Notes: generated by a model not told the origin, from the letters alone. A DNA stretch of 64,000 nt from Pseudomonadota bacterium (GCA_029563075.1 JAKQTN010000044.1:40570-104569), one strand, 5' to 3'. Positions 37,286 to 47,331 are shown, counted from the stretch's first letter. Translations and numbers: made by a program.

Positions 37286-39904
37286 CTAATTCAATCCGAG
37301 TCGCTTGATCAGAAAAGCTTTTACAAGCTGGGTTAATCCCAAATAAACCATCAGAATCAATGTCAGATAAAGCCAGAAGGTCGCTGGCAGAGGTGTCATT
37401 TGCAATTTGGTCGCAAAGGCAGAGTAAGGCAGATACGCTCCCAGCGCGCAGATAAACAATGTTGTAATCATCAAAGGCAAGCTGGGCTTGCTTTGCAGAA
37501 AAGGAATTCTTCCAGTTCGAATCACATGCACAATCAGTGTTTGCGAGAGCAACGACTCTACAAACCAAGCTGTCTGGAATAATCCGGCCCGCTCTGAGGT
37601 TGTGCAATCAAATATAAACCACATCAACCCAAATGTGACGTAGTCAAAAATTGAGCTGATTGGCCCAATCGTAAAGATATATCTTGCAATGTTGGTTATT
37701 TCCCACTTGCGTGGTTGTAAGATATATTCGTCATCCACACGATCTGTAGCGACTGAAGTCTGCGAAAAGTCATACAGCAGATTATTAAAGAGAATCTGTA
37801 CGGGAGCCATGGGCAGGAAAGGCAAAAAGGCGCTGGCACCAAGCACGCTAAACATGTTGCCGAAATTCGAGCTAGCGCTCATTTTGATATATTTGATGAT
37901 ATTGCCGAATACTTTGCGCCCCTCGGCAACACCATCCTTGATGACCAGCAGATTCTTTTCCAGCAGAATAATGTCGGCCGACTCTTTAGCAATATCGACA
38001 GCGGTATCGACAGAAATGCCGACATCGGCCGTTTTAAGTGCGATGCCATCATTGATACCATCCCCCATAAACCCGACCACATGACCTCTAGCCTGCAAGG
38101 CTTTTATCACACGCGCTTTTTGCTGAGGCGAAAGTTTTGCAAAGACAGTCACGTTCTCAACCTCTTCTGCCAGCTGTAAATCTGTCATCTGTTCGATCTG
38201 GTTGCCCAGGGAAATTTTATCCACGACCAAACCAACGTCATGACAAATTTTGCGGCTCACCACATCATTATCTCCCGTCAATATCTTGACTGTAACGCCA
38301 TATTTCAAAAGACTTGCAAGGGCAGGAGCGGCTGATTCTTTCGGTGGATCAAGAAAAGCGATATAGCCACTCAAAATCAGATTGGCTTCATCTTTTGGTT
38401 CGTAGATTGCCAGGCTCGACCCTACCTCCTTGTAAGCCACGGCAATTACGCGAAAGCCATCCTCATTCAGATCATTCACAACAGCATGGGCATCTTTAAT
38501 GCGAAGCGGATTGAGCGGAAGGATTTCTCCAGCCACTTGCATTCGATTACAGACGTTGAAAATTTCCTCAACAGCACCTTTGCAAATCAACAAATGGGTT
38601 GTTTTATCTTTTTCAACAATGACGGACATGCGTCTTCGCTGAAAATCAAATGGAATCTCGTCAATTTTTAAATAAGAACTAGCTTCATGCAATTTCTGGT
38701 GAACCTCGGCATGCTCCAGCACTGCAATATCCAGCAAATTTTTTAGCCCAGATTGATAATGACTATTCAAATAGGCATATTCAAGCACTCTCTCATCTTC
38801 CTTGCCTGTGATGTCGACATGCCTTTCCAGAATTACTTTATCCTGGGTAAGCGTTCCGGTTTTGTCCGCACACAAAATATCCATCGCGCCAAAATTCTGG
38901 ATGGCATTCAACCGCTTAACGATGACTTTTTTACGCGACATCGCTATAGCGCCTTTACCTAAATTAACTGTAACCAGCATTGGCAGCATTTCCGGCGCCA
39001 ACCCTACTGCAACTGCGGAAGCAAACAGGAGCGCTTCCACCCAGTTACCTTTGACAAAACCATTAATCAAAAACACTGCAGGAACCATGACCATCATTAT
39101 GCGAATGATGAGCCATATATATTTCTGGATACCTAGGTCAAAACTGGTGGGTTCTCTTTCCCCGATTACACTGGAAGCAATCGAACCAAAAAAGGTATGC
39201 CTGCCGGTTGCCACCACTACAGCAACAGCAGTGCCTGAAAGCACATTAGTGCTCATGAAGCAGATATCCTGCAATTCTGGAATGCTGATTTTAGTTGATA
39301 GATTATTTCCAGCATGTTTTTCAACCGGCAAGGACTCGCCTGTGAGCGAGGATTGATTCACAAACAGGTCTTTGGCGGAGAGGATCCGCATGTCAGCCGG
39401 AATCATGTCTCCAGCTGACAAATGTACAATATCGCCTGGCACAAGCCGACTAAAGTCAATTTCAATGAGTTGACTGGTAACGGCAGGAGGAACTTGTCGA
39501 AGTACCGAGGCTGTTGAACTAACCAACGATCGCAGACTTTCTGCAGCCTTGCTTGAACGATATTCCTGAAAAAAGGCAAGCGTTGTGGAAAAGACAACCA
39601 TCAGCGCAATCACCTCCGCGCCTCTAATCTCACCTGTAAAAATCGCCACCAGTGACAACCCAAGCAATAACAAAGGTAAGGGGCTGATGAAATAACTTAG
39701 AAACCGAAGAAAAAGAGATTTCTGTTTTTCGCTCGCAACTACATTAAGGCCAAATTTTGCGAGCCTTTTCTTGGCTTCAGTAGCTGAGAGTCCTTCTGCT
39801 GACGAACCCAGTTTTAGTAATACCTCAGAGACTTCTAGTCTGGCATATTGATGAAGCTTGTCAGAAATTTCGTACTCCCTAATTACAGATTGAGTACCCA
39901 GCAC
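37286..39904 (-). CDS. mgtA: Magnesium-translocating P-type ATPase (MgtA/MgtB type)
   Basis: P3B-type ATPase importing magnesium. The phosphorylation motif is CADKTGTLTQDKVIL, the TGES loop is SLTGESLPVEK, and the hinge is MGDGINDGIALKTADVGISVDTAVDIAKES, typical of MgtA/B. About ten membrane helices fit in 872 residues, slightly short of E. coli MgtA (898). Its start is a GTG 8 bp after the dapB stop, so there is no room for the long mgtA leader RNA known from enterobacteria. It lies with a DUF2238 gene between dapB and carA, which are often close neighbours elsewhere. Confidence 0.92.
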   Translation of the reverse strand: MLGTQSVIREYEISDKLHQYARLEVSEVLLKLGSSAEGLSATEAKKRLAKFGLNVVASEKQKSLFLRFLSYFISPLPLLLLGLSLVAIFTGEIRGAEVIALMVVFSTTLAFFQEYRSSKAAESLRSLVSSTASVLRQVPPAVTSQLIEIDFSRLVPGDIVHLSAGDMIPADMRILSAKDLFVNQSSLTGESLPVEKHAGNNLSTKISIPELQDICFMSTNVLSGTAVAVVVATGRHTFFGSIASSVIGEREPTSFDLGIQKYIWLIIRIMMVMVPAVFLINGFVKGNWVEALLFASAVAVGLAPEMLPMLVTVNLGKGAIAMSRKKVIVKRLNAIQNFGAMDILCADKTGTLTQDKVILERHVDITGKEDERVLEYAYLNSHYQSGLKNLLDIAVLEHAEVHQKLHEASSYLKIDEIPFDFQRRRMSVIVEKDKTTHLLICKGAVEEIFNVCNRMQVAGEILPLNPLRIKDAHAVVNDLNEDGFRVIAVAYKEVGSSLAIYEPKDEANLILSGYIAFLDPPKESAAPALASLLKYGVTVKILTGDNDVVSRKICHDVGLVVDKISLGNQIEQMTDLQLAEEVENVTVFAKLSPQQKARVIKALQARGHVVGFMGDGINDGIALKTADVGISVDTAVDIAKESADIILLEKNLLVIKDGVAEGRKVFGNIIKYIKMSASSNFGNMFSVLGASAFLPFLPMAPVQILFNNLLYDFSQTSVATDRVDDEYILQPRKWEITNIARYIFTIGPISSIFDYVTFGLMWFIFDCTTSERAGLFQTAWFVESLLSQTLIVHVIRTGRIPFLQSKPSLPLMITTLFICALGAYLPYSAFATKLQMTPLPATFWLYLTLILMVYLGLTQLVKAFLIKRLGLN

Positions 39905-39912
39905 ATACGCAG

Positions 39913-40716
39913 TTAACGCAAATTCAGCACATCGCGCATATCATACAAACCAGTTTTTTTATCGCTCAAAAACTTGGCTGCACGCAACGCGCCCAAGGCA
40001 AACGTGGCGCGGCTGCTGGCTTTATGTGTTAACTCTACGCGCTCACCGGTGCCAGCAAATATCACCGTATGGTCGCCCACCACATCGCCGCCGCGCAGCG
40101 TTGCAAAGCCTATTTTCCCTGCCTCACGTTCACCAGTAACGCCTTCACGCGCGTAGATTGCACAGTCTTTAAGTTCCTGACCCAACCCTTGCGCTGCCGC
40201 TTCGCCCAAGCGAAGCGCAGTACCGGAGGGAGCATCAATTTTATGGCGGTGGTGCATTTCTACCACTTCAATATCGTAGCCATCGCCCAGTACTTTCGCA
40301 GCTTGCTCTACTAGATTAATCAGCAAAGTCACACCCACGCTCATGTTGGGCGCGAACACGATAGCGACCTGTTTGGATGCCGCTGCTATTCTGGCTTTCT
40401 GCTCGACCGTAAAGCCTGTCGTGCCGATGACATGCTTCACATGACTGCGCTGACAGATTTCCAGATAATCCATGCTGGCTTCTGGGCGCGTAAAATCTAT
40501 CAGCACATCCGCGCCTTGCAGTGTTTTGTCTGCATCGGCGCTGATATACACGCCAGTGTTCTTGCCGAATAACTCACCCGCATCGCGGCCGATGTTGGGG
40601 CTGCCGGCACGATCCAGCGCGCCATAAAGCTGCAAACTTTCATCCTCGAACACACCCTGCAACAGCGCATGCCCCATGCGCCCGGTAGCGCCTGCAATCA
40701 CGATTTTAGTCTTCAT
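39913..40716 (-). CDS. dapB: 4-hydroxy-tetrahydrodipicolinate reductase
   Basis: NAD(P)H-dependent step of lysine and diaminopimelate synthesis. The nucleotide-binding loop is [14 protein letters not shown], with [25 protein letters not shown] and the substrate-binding [14 protein letters not shown]. Length of 267 is standard. It follows bamE on the minus strand and precedes mgtA. Confidence 0.97.
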   Translation of the reverse strand: MKTKIVIAGATGRMGHALLQGVFEDESLQLYGALDRAGSPNIGRDAGELFGKNTGVYISADADKTLQGADVLIDFTRPEASMDYLEICQRSHVKHVIGTTGFTVEQKARIAAASKQVAIVFAPNMSVGVTLLINLVEQAAKVLGDGYDIEVVEMHHRHKIDAPSGTALRLGEAAAQGLGQELKDCAIYAREGVTGEREAGKIGFATLRGGDVVGDHTVIFAGTGERVELTHKASSRATFALGALRAAKFLSDKKTGLYDMRDVLNLR

Positions 40717-40796
40717 GTTTCATCTGTAATTTTAAAAAATCAAAAACCAATCTTTTAGTTATCTCATAACACCGCTGCGCGGGTTAGTGTCCACTG

Positions 40797-40834
40797 AAAG
40801 ATTAATTTTTAGCTGACGCTAAAAACCAATCTTT
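40797..40834 (-). other. Long hairpin overlapping the bamE stop codon
   Basis: In the minus-strand RNA the arms AAAGATTGGTTTTTAGC and GCTAAAAATTAATCTTT pair over 17 positions (two G-U) with loop GTCA. The UAG stop of bamE lies inside the stem. The 15-nt piece AAAAACCAATCTTTT recurs on the + strand at 40742-40756. There is no T-run, so mRNA stabilisation is likelier than termination. Confidence 0.6.
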
Positions 40835-41829
40835 TCCAGCATCCGTTCAAAATAGCCAGGTTCTGCCTCTTCTGACGGCGGCGCTTGCTCTACTTTTTTC
40901 GACTTGGTTTTGCTATCAGCTCCAGCCGGTGCAGCATCTTTGGGCGTTGCTTCAATATTTTTATCATCCAGATTTCTGTCCAGCCTGAATATAAAAGTCT
41001 CATCCTGTTTTGCGGCTGGCTGACTCGGCGCATCTGGCGCTGGCTCTTTAAGCTCCACTTTAGGGGGCACAACCTTTGGCTCCTCAACTTGAGGTGCTTT
41101 AACCTCCGGCACTTCAGCGGCCGGCTTTGCAACTGCAGGGGCTTCTGCTTTTGGAACCTCTACCACTGGCACTTTGTCTGTCGGCGTGTCCGCTGCAGGT
41201 GCAATCTCAATCGGCACCGCCAACAGGGACGGTGTTTCTTGCGCTGGTTCGGCAGCTTCGGTTGTGGGCATCTCTGGAGTCCCCACTTTTGGCATTTCAA
41301 CTTTCGGCATTTCAACAGGCGCAGCTTCCGCTGGTTTTGCCTCTGCCGGTTTGGTCGCAGGCGCTTTTTCGTCTTTCTCCCAGAATTTCAGCTTATCCAT
41401 CAGCCCCTTTTCTTTTGGTTTTGGCTCGATCGATTTCGGCAGAGTCACAGCGCCCGCCTCTGCGCCCGCAGCCGCACCTGCTGCGCCCTGTGGCACCACA
41501 TCGCCGCGCACGCGCGCCAGCAAATCTTTTTCAAACTCTAAAATCACACGACGCTGCTCAACAACCTTGCCGGCCTGGCGCAGTTGATAGAAATAATCCC
41601 AGCGGTTGTTGTGAAAGCTATCCACAATCAGCGGCGTGCCCATAATAAAGCGCACCTGTGATTTGGTCATACCGGGGCGCAGTTGCAGGAGCATCTTGGA
41701 GGTGACCACATTGCCCTGCTGGATATCCATCTTGAACGGCTTGATCATAGGCACGCTGGAACCACAGCCTGTAAGCAGGACACTGCAGACAATGAGTAAC
41801 GCAAACAACAACTTTATAAAAAAATGCAT
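40819..41829 (-). CDS. bamE: Outer-membrane assembly lipoprotein BamE with long low-complexity extension
   Basis: Lipoprotein of the BAM complex, which inserts beta-barrel proteins. The signal peptide ends in lipobox LTGC (Cys22). The BamE domain follows (about 25-115): [32 protein letters not shown], then the RWDYFYQLR strand. After residue 115 comes an unusual extension of about 220 residues rich in Pro, Ala, Glu, Lys and Val, with repeats such as [17 protein letters not shown], ending in a conserved-looking [12 protein letters not shown]. Typical BamE is about 110 residues. The frame is open from 42021, but only the ATG at 41829 gives the lipoprotein signal. It is divergent from fur, 106 bp apart, as in many proteobacteria. 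Confidence 0.9.
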   Translation of the reverse strand: MHFFIKLLFALLIVCSVLLTGCGSSVPMIKPFKMDIQQGNVVTSKMLLQLRPGMTKSQVRFIMGTPLIVDSFHNNRWDYFYQLRQAGKVVEQRRVILEFEKDLLARVRGDVVPQGAAGAAAGAEAGAVTLPKSIEPKPKEKGLMDKLKFWEKDEKAPATKPAEAKPAEAAPVEMPKVEMPKVGTPEMPTTEAAEPAQETPSLLAVPIEIAPAADTPTDKVPVVEVPKAEAPAVAKPAAEVPEVKAPQVEEPKVVPPKVELKEPAPDAPSQPAAKQDETFIFRLDRNLDDKNIEATPKDAAPAGADSKTKSKKVEQAPPSEEAEPGYFERMLEKIGF

Positions 41830-41935
41830 GATTTTGGGCGAATGACTTATTACTGAATTGGCGTTAATATACCACGATGGGTGCAACCCTAAAACCATAA
41901 AGTTAACCCTAACCATTATTCTTGGGCACATTACG

Positions 41936-42361
41936 ATGCACGACCAAAAAGATTTAAAGAACGCCGGCCTTAAGGCAACGCTTCCTAGATTGAAGATTCT
42001 GGAGCTGTTTGAAAACAGCACTGAGCGCCATTTATCGGCCGAAGATATCTACAAAATTTTAATTACCACCGGCGAGGATGTTGGTCTGGCTACCGTATAT
42101 AGAGTTTTGACCCAATTTGAGCAAGCGGGGCTTTTGCTGCGTCACCATTTTGAAAGCGGCAAAGCGGTATTTGAGCTGAACGAAGGCCACCACCACGACC
42201 ATATCGTGTGCCTGCAATGCGGCCATGTGGAAGAGTTTTGCGATGAGGAAATCGAGAAGCTGCAACACAAAGCAGCCAAAGAACGTGGATTCAAGATTCA
42301 TGAACATTCGCTTTATATTTATGCCGACTGCACCAAAAAGCCGTGCCCACATAAAAATTAA
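41936..42361 (+). CDS. fur: Ferric uptake regulator Fur
   Basis: Iron-responsive repressor. The N-terminal winged helix ([21 protein letters not shown], then HLSAEDIYK and [16 protein letters not shown]) precedes the metal-binding dimerisation domain with [21 protein letters not shown] and a final zinc pair CTKKPC. The frame opens at 41858, but the ATG at 41936 gives the standard N terminus and 141 residues. Confidence 0.96.
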   Translation: MHDQKDLKNAGLKATLPRLKILELFENSTERHLSAEDIYKILITTGEDVGLATVYRVLTQFEQAGLLLRHHFESGKAVFELNEGHHHDHIVCLQCGHVEEFCDEEIEKLQHKAAKERGFKIHEHSLYIYADCTKKPCPHKN

Positions 42362-42420
42362 TTGCATATGTAGTTCGAATTAACAATAAAAGCGTTACTT
42401 AAATTTTCAGGGAGTGCATC

Positions 42421-43992
42421 ATGTTAAAAAAATATTCTTCATTTTGGCTTAAGGCTTCTTGGGCGGTTTTTTTAAGTGTAACCATCACCGCTTGCGGCAC
42501 CAACCCTGTCACCAAGAAAAAAGAGATTCAGTTTGTATCAGAAGCCAAAGAAATTGAAATCGGCAAACAAAACTACTCGCCAGCACGCCAATCACAAGGC
42601 GGCGATTACATTATCGACCCCGAGCTTACTGCCTACGTGCAAGGCATTGGTAAGCGCCTGGGTGCGGTGTCGGACAGGCCGGAACTCCCTTATGAGTTTG
42701 TGGTGCTGAATGACTCCGTACCTAATGCATGGGCGATGCCTGGCGGCAAAATCGCGTTTAACCGCGGCTTGTTATACGAGTTGAATAGCGAAGCCGAACT
42801 GGCCGCCGTGATGGGGCATGAAATTGTGCATGCTGCAGCCCGCCACGGCGCAAAAAGCGTGGAGCGCGGCGTATTTCTGCAAGGCGCGATGATCGCAGTT
42901 GGCATCGGCGCGCAGAACACAGATTACGCCAATCTGGTCGTGGGCGCCTCGCAGCTTGGCGCGCAGCTGATTTCGAGCAAATATGGGCGCGATGCTGAAT
43001 CAGAATCTGATTACTACGGCATGAAGTACATGAAAAAGGCCGGCTACGACCCGGCCGCTGCAGTCACCCTGCAGGAAACCTTTGTACGCCTGAGCGCCAA
43101 CAAAGAAAGCAATTGGCTGACAGGCCTGTTTGCCAGCCACCCGCCTTCGCCAGAGCGGGTTGCCGCCAACAAAGTCACGCTAGAAAAACTGGGCACGGGC
43201 GGCGAAATGGGCAAAGAAACCTACGCGCAAAAAGTGGCCAAAGTGAAAGCCACGCAGCCCGCCTACAAAGCCTATGACGACGCAGTGAAAGCCTTGAAAA
43301 AAGGTGACACTGCAACCGCTACCAGTCTTGCGCAGAAGGCCATTGTGGGCGAGCCGCGCGAAGCTCGATTTCAGGAGCTTTTGGGCGACATTGCATTAAC
43401 GCAAAAGAAACCGCAGGAAGCGCTTGCCTACTACGACAAAGCCATTAAAATGCAGCCGGATTACTTTAAACCGCATGTGCAGAGCGGCATTGCGCTATTT
43501 AACATGGGTAAAAAAGCCGAGGCCGAGCCTTACCTAAAGCGCGCCAATGAGCTACTGCCCACCGCGCCGGGTCACGCCTTGCTGGGCGACATTGCAGAAA
43601 GTCGCGGTGAAACCGACCTAGCCTTGCAGCACTACCAGATAGCGGCAAGTTCAAACTCGGAAATCGGCAAACAGGCAGGCGAACATGCGGTACGTATTGA
43701 CTTACCGCGCAACCCGAGCAAATACATCCGTTCCGGCGCACAGGCCGATAACAGTGGCAACCTGTTTGCGGTGGTTGAAAACGTAACTTCCGTACCCGTT
43801 GGACGTGTTCAGGTACGCGTGGTGAAATACGATGCAAAAACCGGCCGTGCCATAGCGCAAAGCCAACCGATGATTATTAACGGCGTGCAACCCGGCAAAC
43901 GCAACCAAGTGGCTGTGGGCGAAAAAGTGAAAACCCCTCAGGAAGCGCAGCTATATAGAGTGGTGGTTGAAGCGGCGGAATTAGCGAAATAA
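42421..43992 (+). CDS. M48-family zinc metalloprotease lipoprotein with TPR repeats (BepA-like)
   Basis: Predicted periplasmic lipoprotein (signal peptide ending TITAC, Cys about 25). The protease domain has MGHEIVHAAARH (HExxH zinc site) and a downstream SESDYYGMKYM that supplies the third ligand. TPR-like repeats occupy about 290-410 (EALAYYDKAIKMQPDYFKPH, KAEAYLKRANELLP-like), followed by a C-terminal beta-rich domain of about 90 residues. It resembles E. coli BepA, a chaperone-protease of outer-membrane assembly, fitting its place near bamE; the extra C-terminal domain is not part of BepA as I know it. Confidence 0.88.
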   Translation: MLKKYSSFWLKASWAVFLSVTITACGTNPVTKKKEIQFVSEAKEIEIGKQNYSPARQSQGGDYIIDPELTAYVQGIGKRLGAVSDRPELPYEFVVLNDSVPNAWAMPGGKIAFNRGLLYELNSEAELAAVMGHEIVHAAARHGAKSVERGVFLQGAMIAVGIGAQNTDYANLVVGASQLGAQLISSKYGRDAESESDYYGMKYMKKAGYDPAAAVTLQETFVRLSANKESNWLTGLFASHPPSPERVAANKVTLEKLGTGGEMGKETYAQKVAKVKATQPAYKAYDDAVKALKKGDTATATSLAQKAIVGEPREARFQELLGDIALTQKKPQEALAYYDKAIKMQPDYFKPHVQSGIALFNMGKKAEAEPYLKRANELLPTAPGHALLGDIAESRGETDLALQHYQIAASSNSEIGKQAGEHAVRIDLPRNPSKYIRSGAQADNSGNLFAVVENVTSVPVGRVQVRVVKYDAKTGRAIAQSQPMIINGVQPGKRNQVAVGEKVKTPQEAQLYRVVVEAAELAK

Positions 43993-44063
43993 AAATCCAA
44001 GATTGATTAGGTGAATTCAATATACTAAAAATATTAGCTGAGTATTTTGATTGGTGACCAACC

Positions 44064-44675
44064 GTGACTCCCCAACCATTTCGCAGCAACTTAGTCTTGC
44101 AGGGGCTCATTCTCTGGTTAGTGGCACTCTGGGTTATCACCGCCATCGAGCCCTACAATCGTCGTGACTGGCTACTTGAGAACCTGCTGGTCTTCATCTA
44201 TGCTGGCTTGCTCATAGTCGCCTATCGGCGATTCGTCTTTACCAACCTGTCATATATGTTGTTCGGGGTTTTTATCAGCCTACACCTGATAGGCGCCCAT
44301 TATACCTACTCAGAGGTGCCATTCGGATTCTGGCTAAAAGACACATTCAACCTTACGCGCAATCACTTTGATCGTATTGTCCATTTTTCCTACGGCCTGC
44401 TAAATGCCTATCCCATGCGCGATATCCTGATGCGTGCCGCCGGCGTCCGTCCACGCTGGTCGTATTTTATACCCATAGCTTGCATACTTGGTTTCAGTTG
44501 CTTTTATGAGTTTCTGGAGGCGGCCGTTGCTTTTGTTGTCAGCCCTGAACTCGGTGATCTCTATCTCGGCGCACAGGGTGATATCTGGGATGCAGAGAAG
44601 GACACCTTTCTCGCCTTCAGTGGCGCTATCACCGCCATGACCATCCTCTGGCTGTACAACAAATGTAGCTCGTAA
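44064..44675 (+). CDS. DUF2238 family membrane protein (copy 2)
   Basis: 203 residues, about six helices, paralogous to the gene at 36647-37261. The shared signature is GAHYTYSEVP, RNHFDRIVHFSYGLL, FYEFLEAA and LGAQGDIWDAEKDTFLAFSGA. The start is a GTG with no strong ribosome site. It stands alone between the M48 protease and recN. The two copies are clearly diverged. No function is established. Confidence 0.84.
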   Translation: MTPQPFRSNLVLQGLILWLVALWVITAIEPYNRRDWLLENLLVFIYAGLLIVAYRRFVFTNLSYMLFGVFISLHLIGAHYTYSEVPFGFWLKDTFNLTRNHFDRIVHFSYGLLNAYPMRDILMRAAGVRPRWSYFIPIACILGFSCFYEFLEAAVAFVVSPELGDLYLGAQGDIWDAEKDTFLAFSGAITAMTILWLYNKCSS

Positions 44676-44715
44676 TGCAATCAATATTTATGCAGCCAAC
44701 AAGTACCCACCCTAC

Positions 44716-46359
44716 CTAAACCCCAAGCATTTCCTTTGCATGATTGCGCGTGGTTTCGGTAATTTGAATGCCACCCAGCATGCGTGCAATTTCTTCCACC
44801 CGCTCGGTTTTGTTTAGCACTTGAATATGGCTTAAGGTTGCGCCGTTGACCTGCGTTTTGCTCACTTGCAAATGCTGCGCAGCCTGCGCGGCGACTTGCG
44901 GCAGATGGGTAATCACCAGCACTTGGCGCTCTGTACCGAGCTGCTTGAGCAACTGCCCGACAACCTCTGCCACACCGCCACCGATGCCGACATCGACCTC
45001 ATCGAAAATCATGCACGGCACCGAATTTTGGCTTGCTGTTGTCACGTGCAACGCCAAGCTGATGCGCGACAACTCGCCACCCGAAGCCACTTTGTTGAGT
45101 GGACGCGGTTCTACCCCCGCATGGCCAGCCACTAAAAATTCCACTTGCTCCAAACCGTTGGCCGAGGCTTCACATAGTTGTAAAGCCACGTCAAACTTAC
45201 CACCGCTTAATGAAAGCCGCTGCATTTCTGCGCTGATTCTTTGGCTTAACGTTTTGGCGGCTTGCTGACGGTTTGCACTGAGCTGTTTGGCGGAGGTTTG
45301 ATAGGCTGCGAGCGCTTCTGCCTCTAATTTCATCAGCGCACCATCGTTGGCAAAGCTTTCCAGCTCGGCCATGCGTACTAAGTCTGCAGCCAGCATTTTA
45401 GGCAGCTCTTCCGGCTTTGTGCGATATTTCCGCGCCGTGTTATGCACTGCCTGAATGCTGCTTTCCACCTCGGCAAGCCGAGCTGGGTCGAGCTCTGCCG
45501 CTTGCAAATAGCGATTCAAACTACGGCTGGCCTCCTCTAATTGTATGAGTGCAGAATCTACGCCGTCCGCAGCTTCTTTTAACTTTTCGTCGAACTCTAC
45601 CAAACTAACTAATTTTTGCTGCACTTGCGCCAGCGTGCTCATGGCTGCGGGCTCATTTTCATCCAGCAGCGCAATGCAAGCCTGCAGGCCGGAAAGCAAA
45701 GAAGCGCCGTTGGCAAGGCGGTGATGTTCTGCCTGCAATTCCGCCCATTCGTCCGTCGCAAACCCAAGCTGCTGCAGCTCGCGCGTTTTATCGCGCAATT
45801 CGGCGAGTTCATCGGCGTAGGCAGCTGAATTTTTTTCGACTTCCAGACGCTGCAAATGCAGCTGATGCCAGGATTTATAAAGTGTTGCAACCTGATTAGC
45901 GAGAGCCATGCTGCCTGCGAATTCATCCAGAATCTGGCGCTGCGTGCTGGTTTTAAGCAGCGAGTGATGTGCATTCTGGCTGTAAATATCGACTAATAAT
46001 TCGCCTAAATCTTTGAGCTGCCCGATGGTAACTGAGGTGCCATTAATGAAGCCGCGGCTGCGGCCATCACTATAAATAACACGCCTGAGAACCAATACCG
46101 GCGCGACTTCCAAGGCAGCATTTTCCAGCCAGATTGAGGCGTGTTCGTTATTGGAAAACGTCGCGCTGATGTCCGCACGCTCCGCACCCGCGCGAATTAC
46201 GGCGCCGTCGTTGCGCTCCCCCAGCGCAAGTGAAAGTGCATCAATCAGGATGGATTTACCCGCCCCCGTTTCGCCCGTGAGCGTGGTAAATCCTTGGCTG
46301 AATTCTAAATCTAGGGTTTCAACGATAACAAAATCGCGGATGGAGAGGCTTTGTAACAT
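44716..46359 (-). CDS. recN: DNA repair protein RecN
   Basis: SMC-like ATPase for double-strand break repair. Walker A GETGAGKSILIDALSLALGE lies at the N terminus, a long coiled-coil arm fills the middle (about 150-370), and the C-terminal half has the signature VASGGELSRISLALH and Walker B MIFDEVDVGIGG. Length of 547 is typical. nadK lies 9 bp upstream on the same strand. Confidence 0.97.
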   Translation of the reverse strand: MLQSLSIRDFVIVETLDLEFSQGFTTLTGETGAGKSILIDALSLALGERNDGAVIRAGAERADISATFSNNEHASIWLENAALEVAPVLVLRRVIYSDGRSRGFINGTSVTIGQLKDLGELLVDIYSQNAHHSLLKTSTQRQILDEFAGSMALANQVATLYKSWHQLHLQRLEVEKNSAAYADELAELRDKTRELQQLGFATDEWAELQAEHHRLANGASLLSGLQACIALLDENEPAAMSTLAQVQQKLVSLVEFDEKLKEAADGVDSALIQLEEASRSLNRYLQAAELDPARLAEVESSIQAVHNTARKYRTKPEELPKMLAADLVRMAELESFANDGALMKLEAEALAAYQTSAKQLSANRQQAAKTLSQRISAEMQRLSLSGGKFDVALQLCEASANGLEQVEFLVAGHAGVEPRPLNKVASGGELSRISLALHVTTASQNSVPCMIFDEVDVGIGGGVAEVVGQLLKQLGTERQVLVITHLPQVAAQAAQHLQVSKTQVNGATLSHIQVLNKTERVEEIARMLGGIQITETTRNHAKEMLGV

Positions 46360-46368
46360 CGCTATACA

Positions 46369-47238
46369 TTAACCCCAATTTAGCTTGTTGCGCAGCATAT
46401 CAAAATAGCAATATTCGCCCGGATGCAGCAAAGTAATGATTTTAGGTGCGCGTGTTATCAATATTTTATCTCCCGCCTCTAATGCAATTTGAAACTGCCC
46501 GTCAAAACTGACCTGGGCTTCATCAACCTGTACCAGCGTCACCTCGATTTTGCTGGCGCTATTGACTGTAATCGGGCGATTAGTCAAGGTGTGCGGACTG
46601 ATCGGCACAAGTGCAATCGCCTCCAAATTAGGATGCAGAATCGGGCCGCCTGCAGAGAGCGAATAAGCCGTTGTACCGGTAGGCGTTGTTAAGATTAAGC
46701 CATCACCACGCTGTTTGTATACAAACTTACCGTCAATCTCAACCTGCAGTTCAATGAGGCGCAAACCACTTTTTACTACCACATCGTTGAGCGCAAACCC
46801 TTGATACACAAGTTTCCTGGCGCGATGTATGCTGGCAGACAGCAGCATGCGCGATTCTTTTTGATAATCGCCAGCCAAAATTCTATCAAGCGCCGCCAGC
46901 ATATCTTCTGCGCGTAAATCGGTTAAGAAACCGAAACGGCCACGATTAATGCCCACCAGCGGGATTTCAGCATTCATGATAGTTCTGGCCACGCTAAGCA
47001 TGGTGCCGTCGCCACCCATCACGATCGCCAGATCGACTTTATTGCCTATCGCTTCCAACGGTGCGGTTTTATACCCTGTGAGTTCAGCATGCTGTGCAGT
47101 GTTTTCTTCCAGCCAGACCTCGATATTTTTGGCAGTTAAATGACGCGCAAGATCTGCCAAGTCAGCTTGCATCTGCTGCAGCGCCGATTGATTCATGTAT
47201 TTGCCGATAATGGCGATTCTTTTGAAATTTTTATGCAT
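46369..47238 (-). CDS. nadK: NAD kinase
   Basis: Phosphorylates NAD to NADP. The GGDGTML motif, NRGRFGFLTD, ALNDVVVK and the glycine-rich TPTGTTAYSLSAGGPI are all conserved in 289 residues. It is the first gene of nadK-recN, divergent from hrcA with a 93-bp gap. Confidence 0.97.
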   Translation of the reverse strand: MHKNFKRIAIIGKYMNQSALQQMQADLADLARHLTAKNIEVWLEENTAQHAELTGYKTAPLEAIGNKVDLAIVMGGDGTMLSVARTIMNAEIPLVGINRGRFGFLTDLRAEDMLAALDRILAGDYQKESRMLLSASIHRARKLVYQGFALNDVVVKSGLRLIELQVEIDGKFVYKQRGDGLILTTPTGTTAYSLSAGGPILHPNLEAIALVPISPHTLTNRPITVNSASKIEVTLVQVDEAQVSFDGQFQIALEAGDKILITRAPKIITLLHPGEYCYFDMLRNKLNWG

Positions 47239-47331
47239 GGAAGAATTAAAACATAGTTGACGAAGCGTGAAAAGAAAATCAATCTATTGCAGTCGAACTA
47301 ATTCAGGCAAAATAGCGACATAGGTTGCAAC

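Noticed and set aside
39905..39912. Mg2+ leader/riboswitch before mgtA
   Set aside because: Only 8 bp separate dapB and mgtA, and no leader structure can fit.
41080..41420. Short repeats resembling a small array
   Set aside because: They are coding repeats (PKVE/PEMP type) of the BamE extension; irregular spacing and no unique spacers, so not CRISPR.
40885..41645. Several long open frames antisense to bamE
   Set aside because: They arise from the low-complexity Pro/Ala/Glu coding sequence read on the other strand and in other frames; no domain or ribosome site supports them.
47239..47331. CIRCE element at hrcA
   Set aside because: No TTAGCACTC-N9-GAGTGCTAA inverted repeat found in the nadK-hrcA gap.
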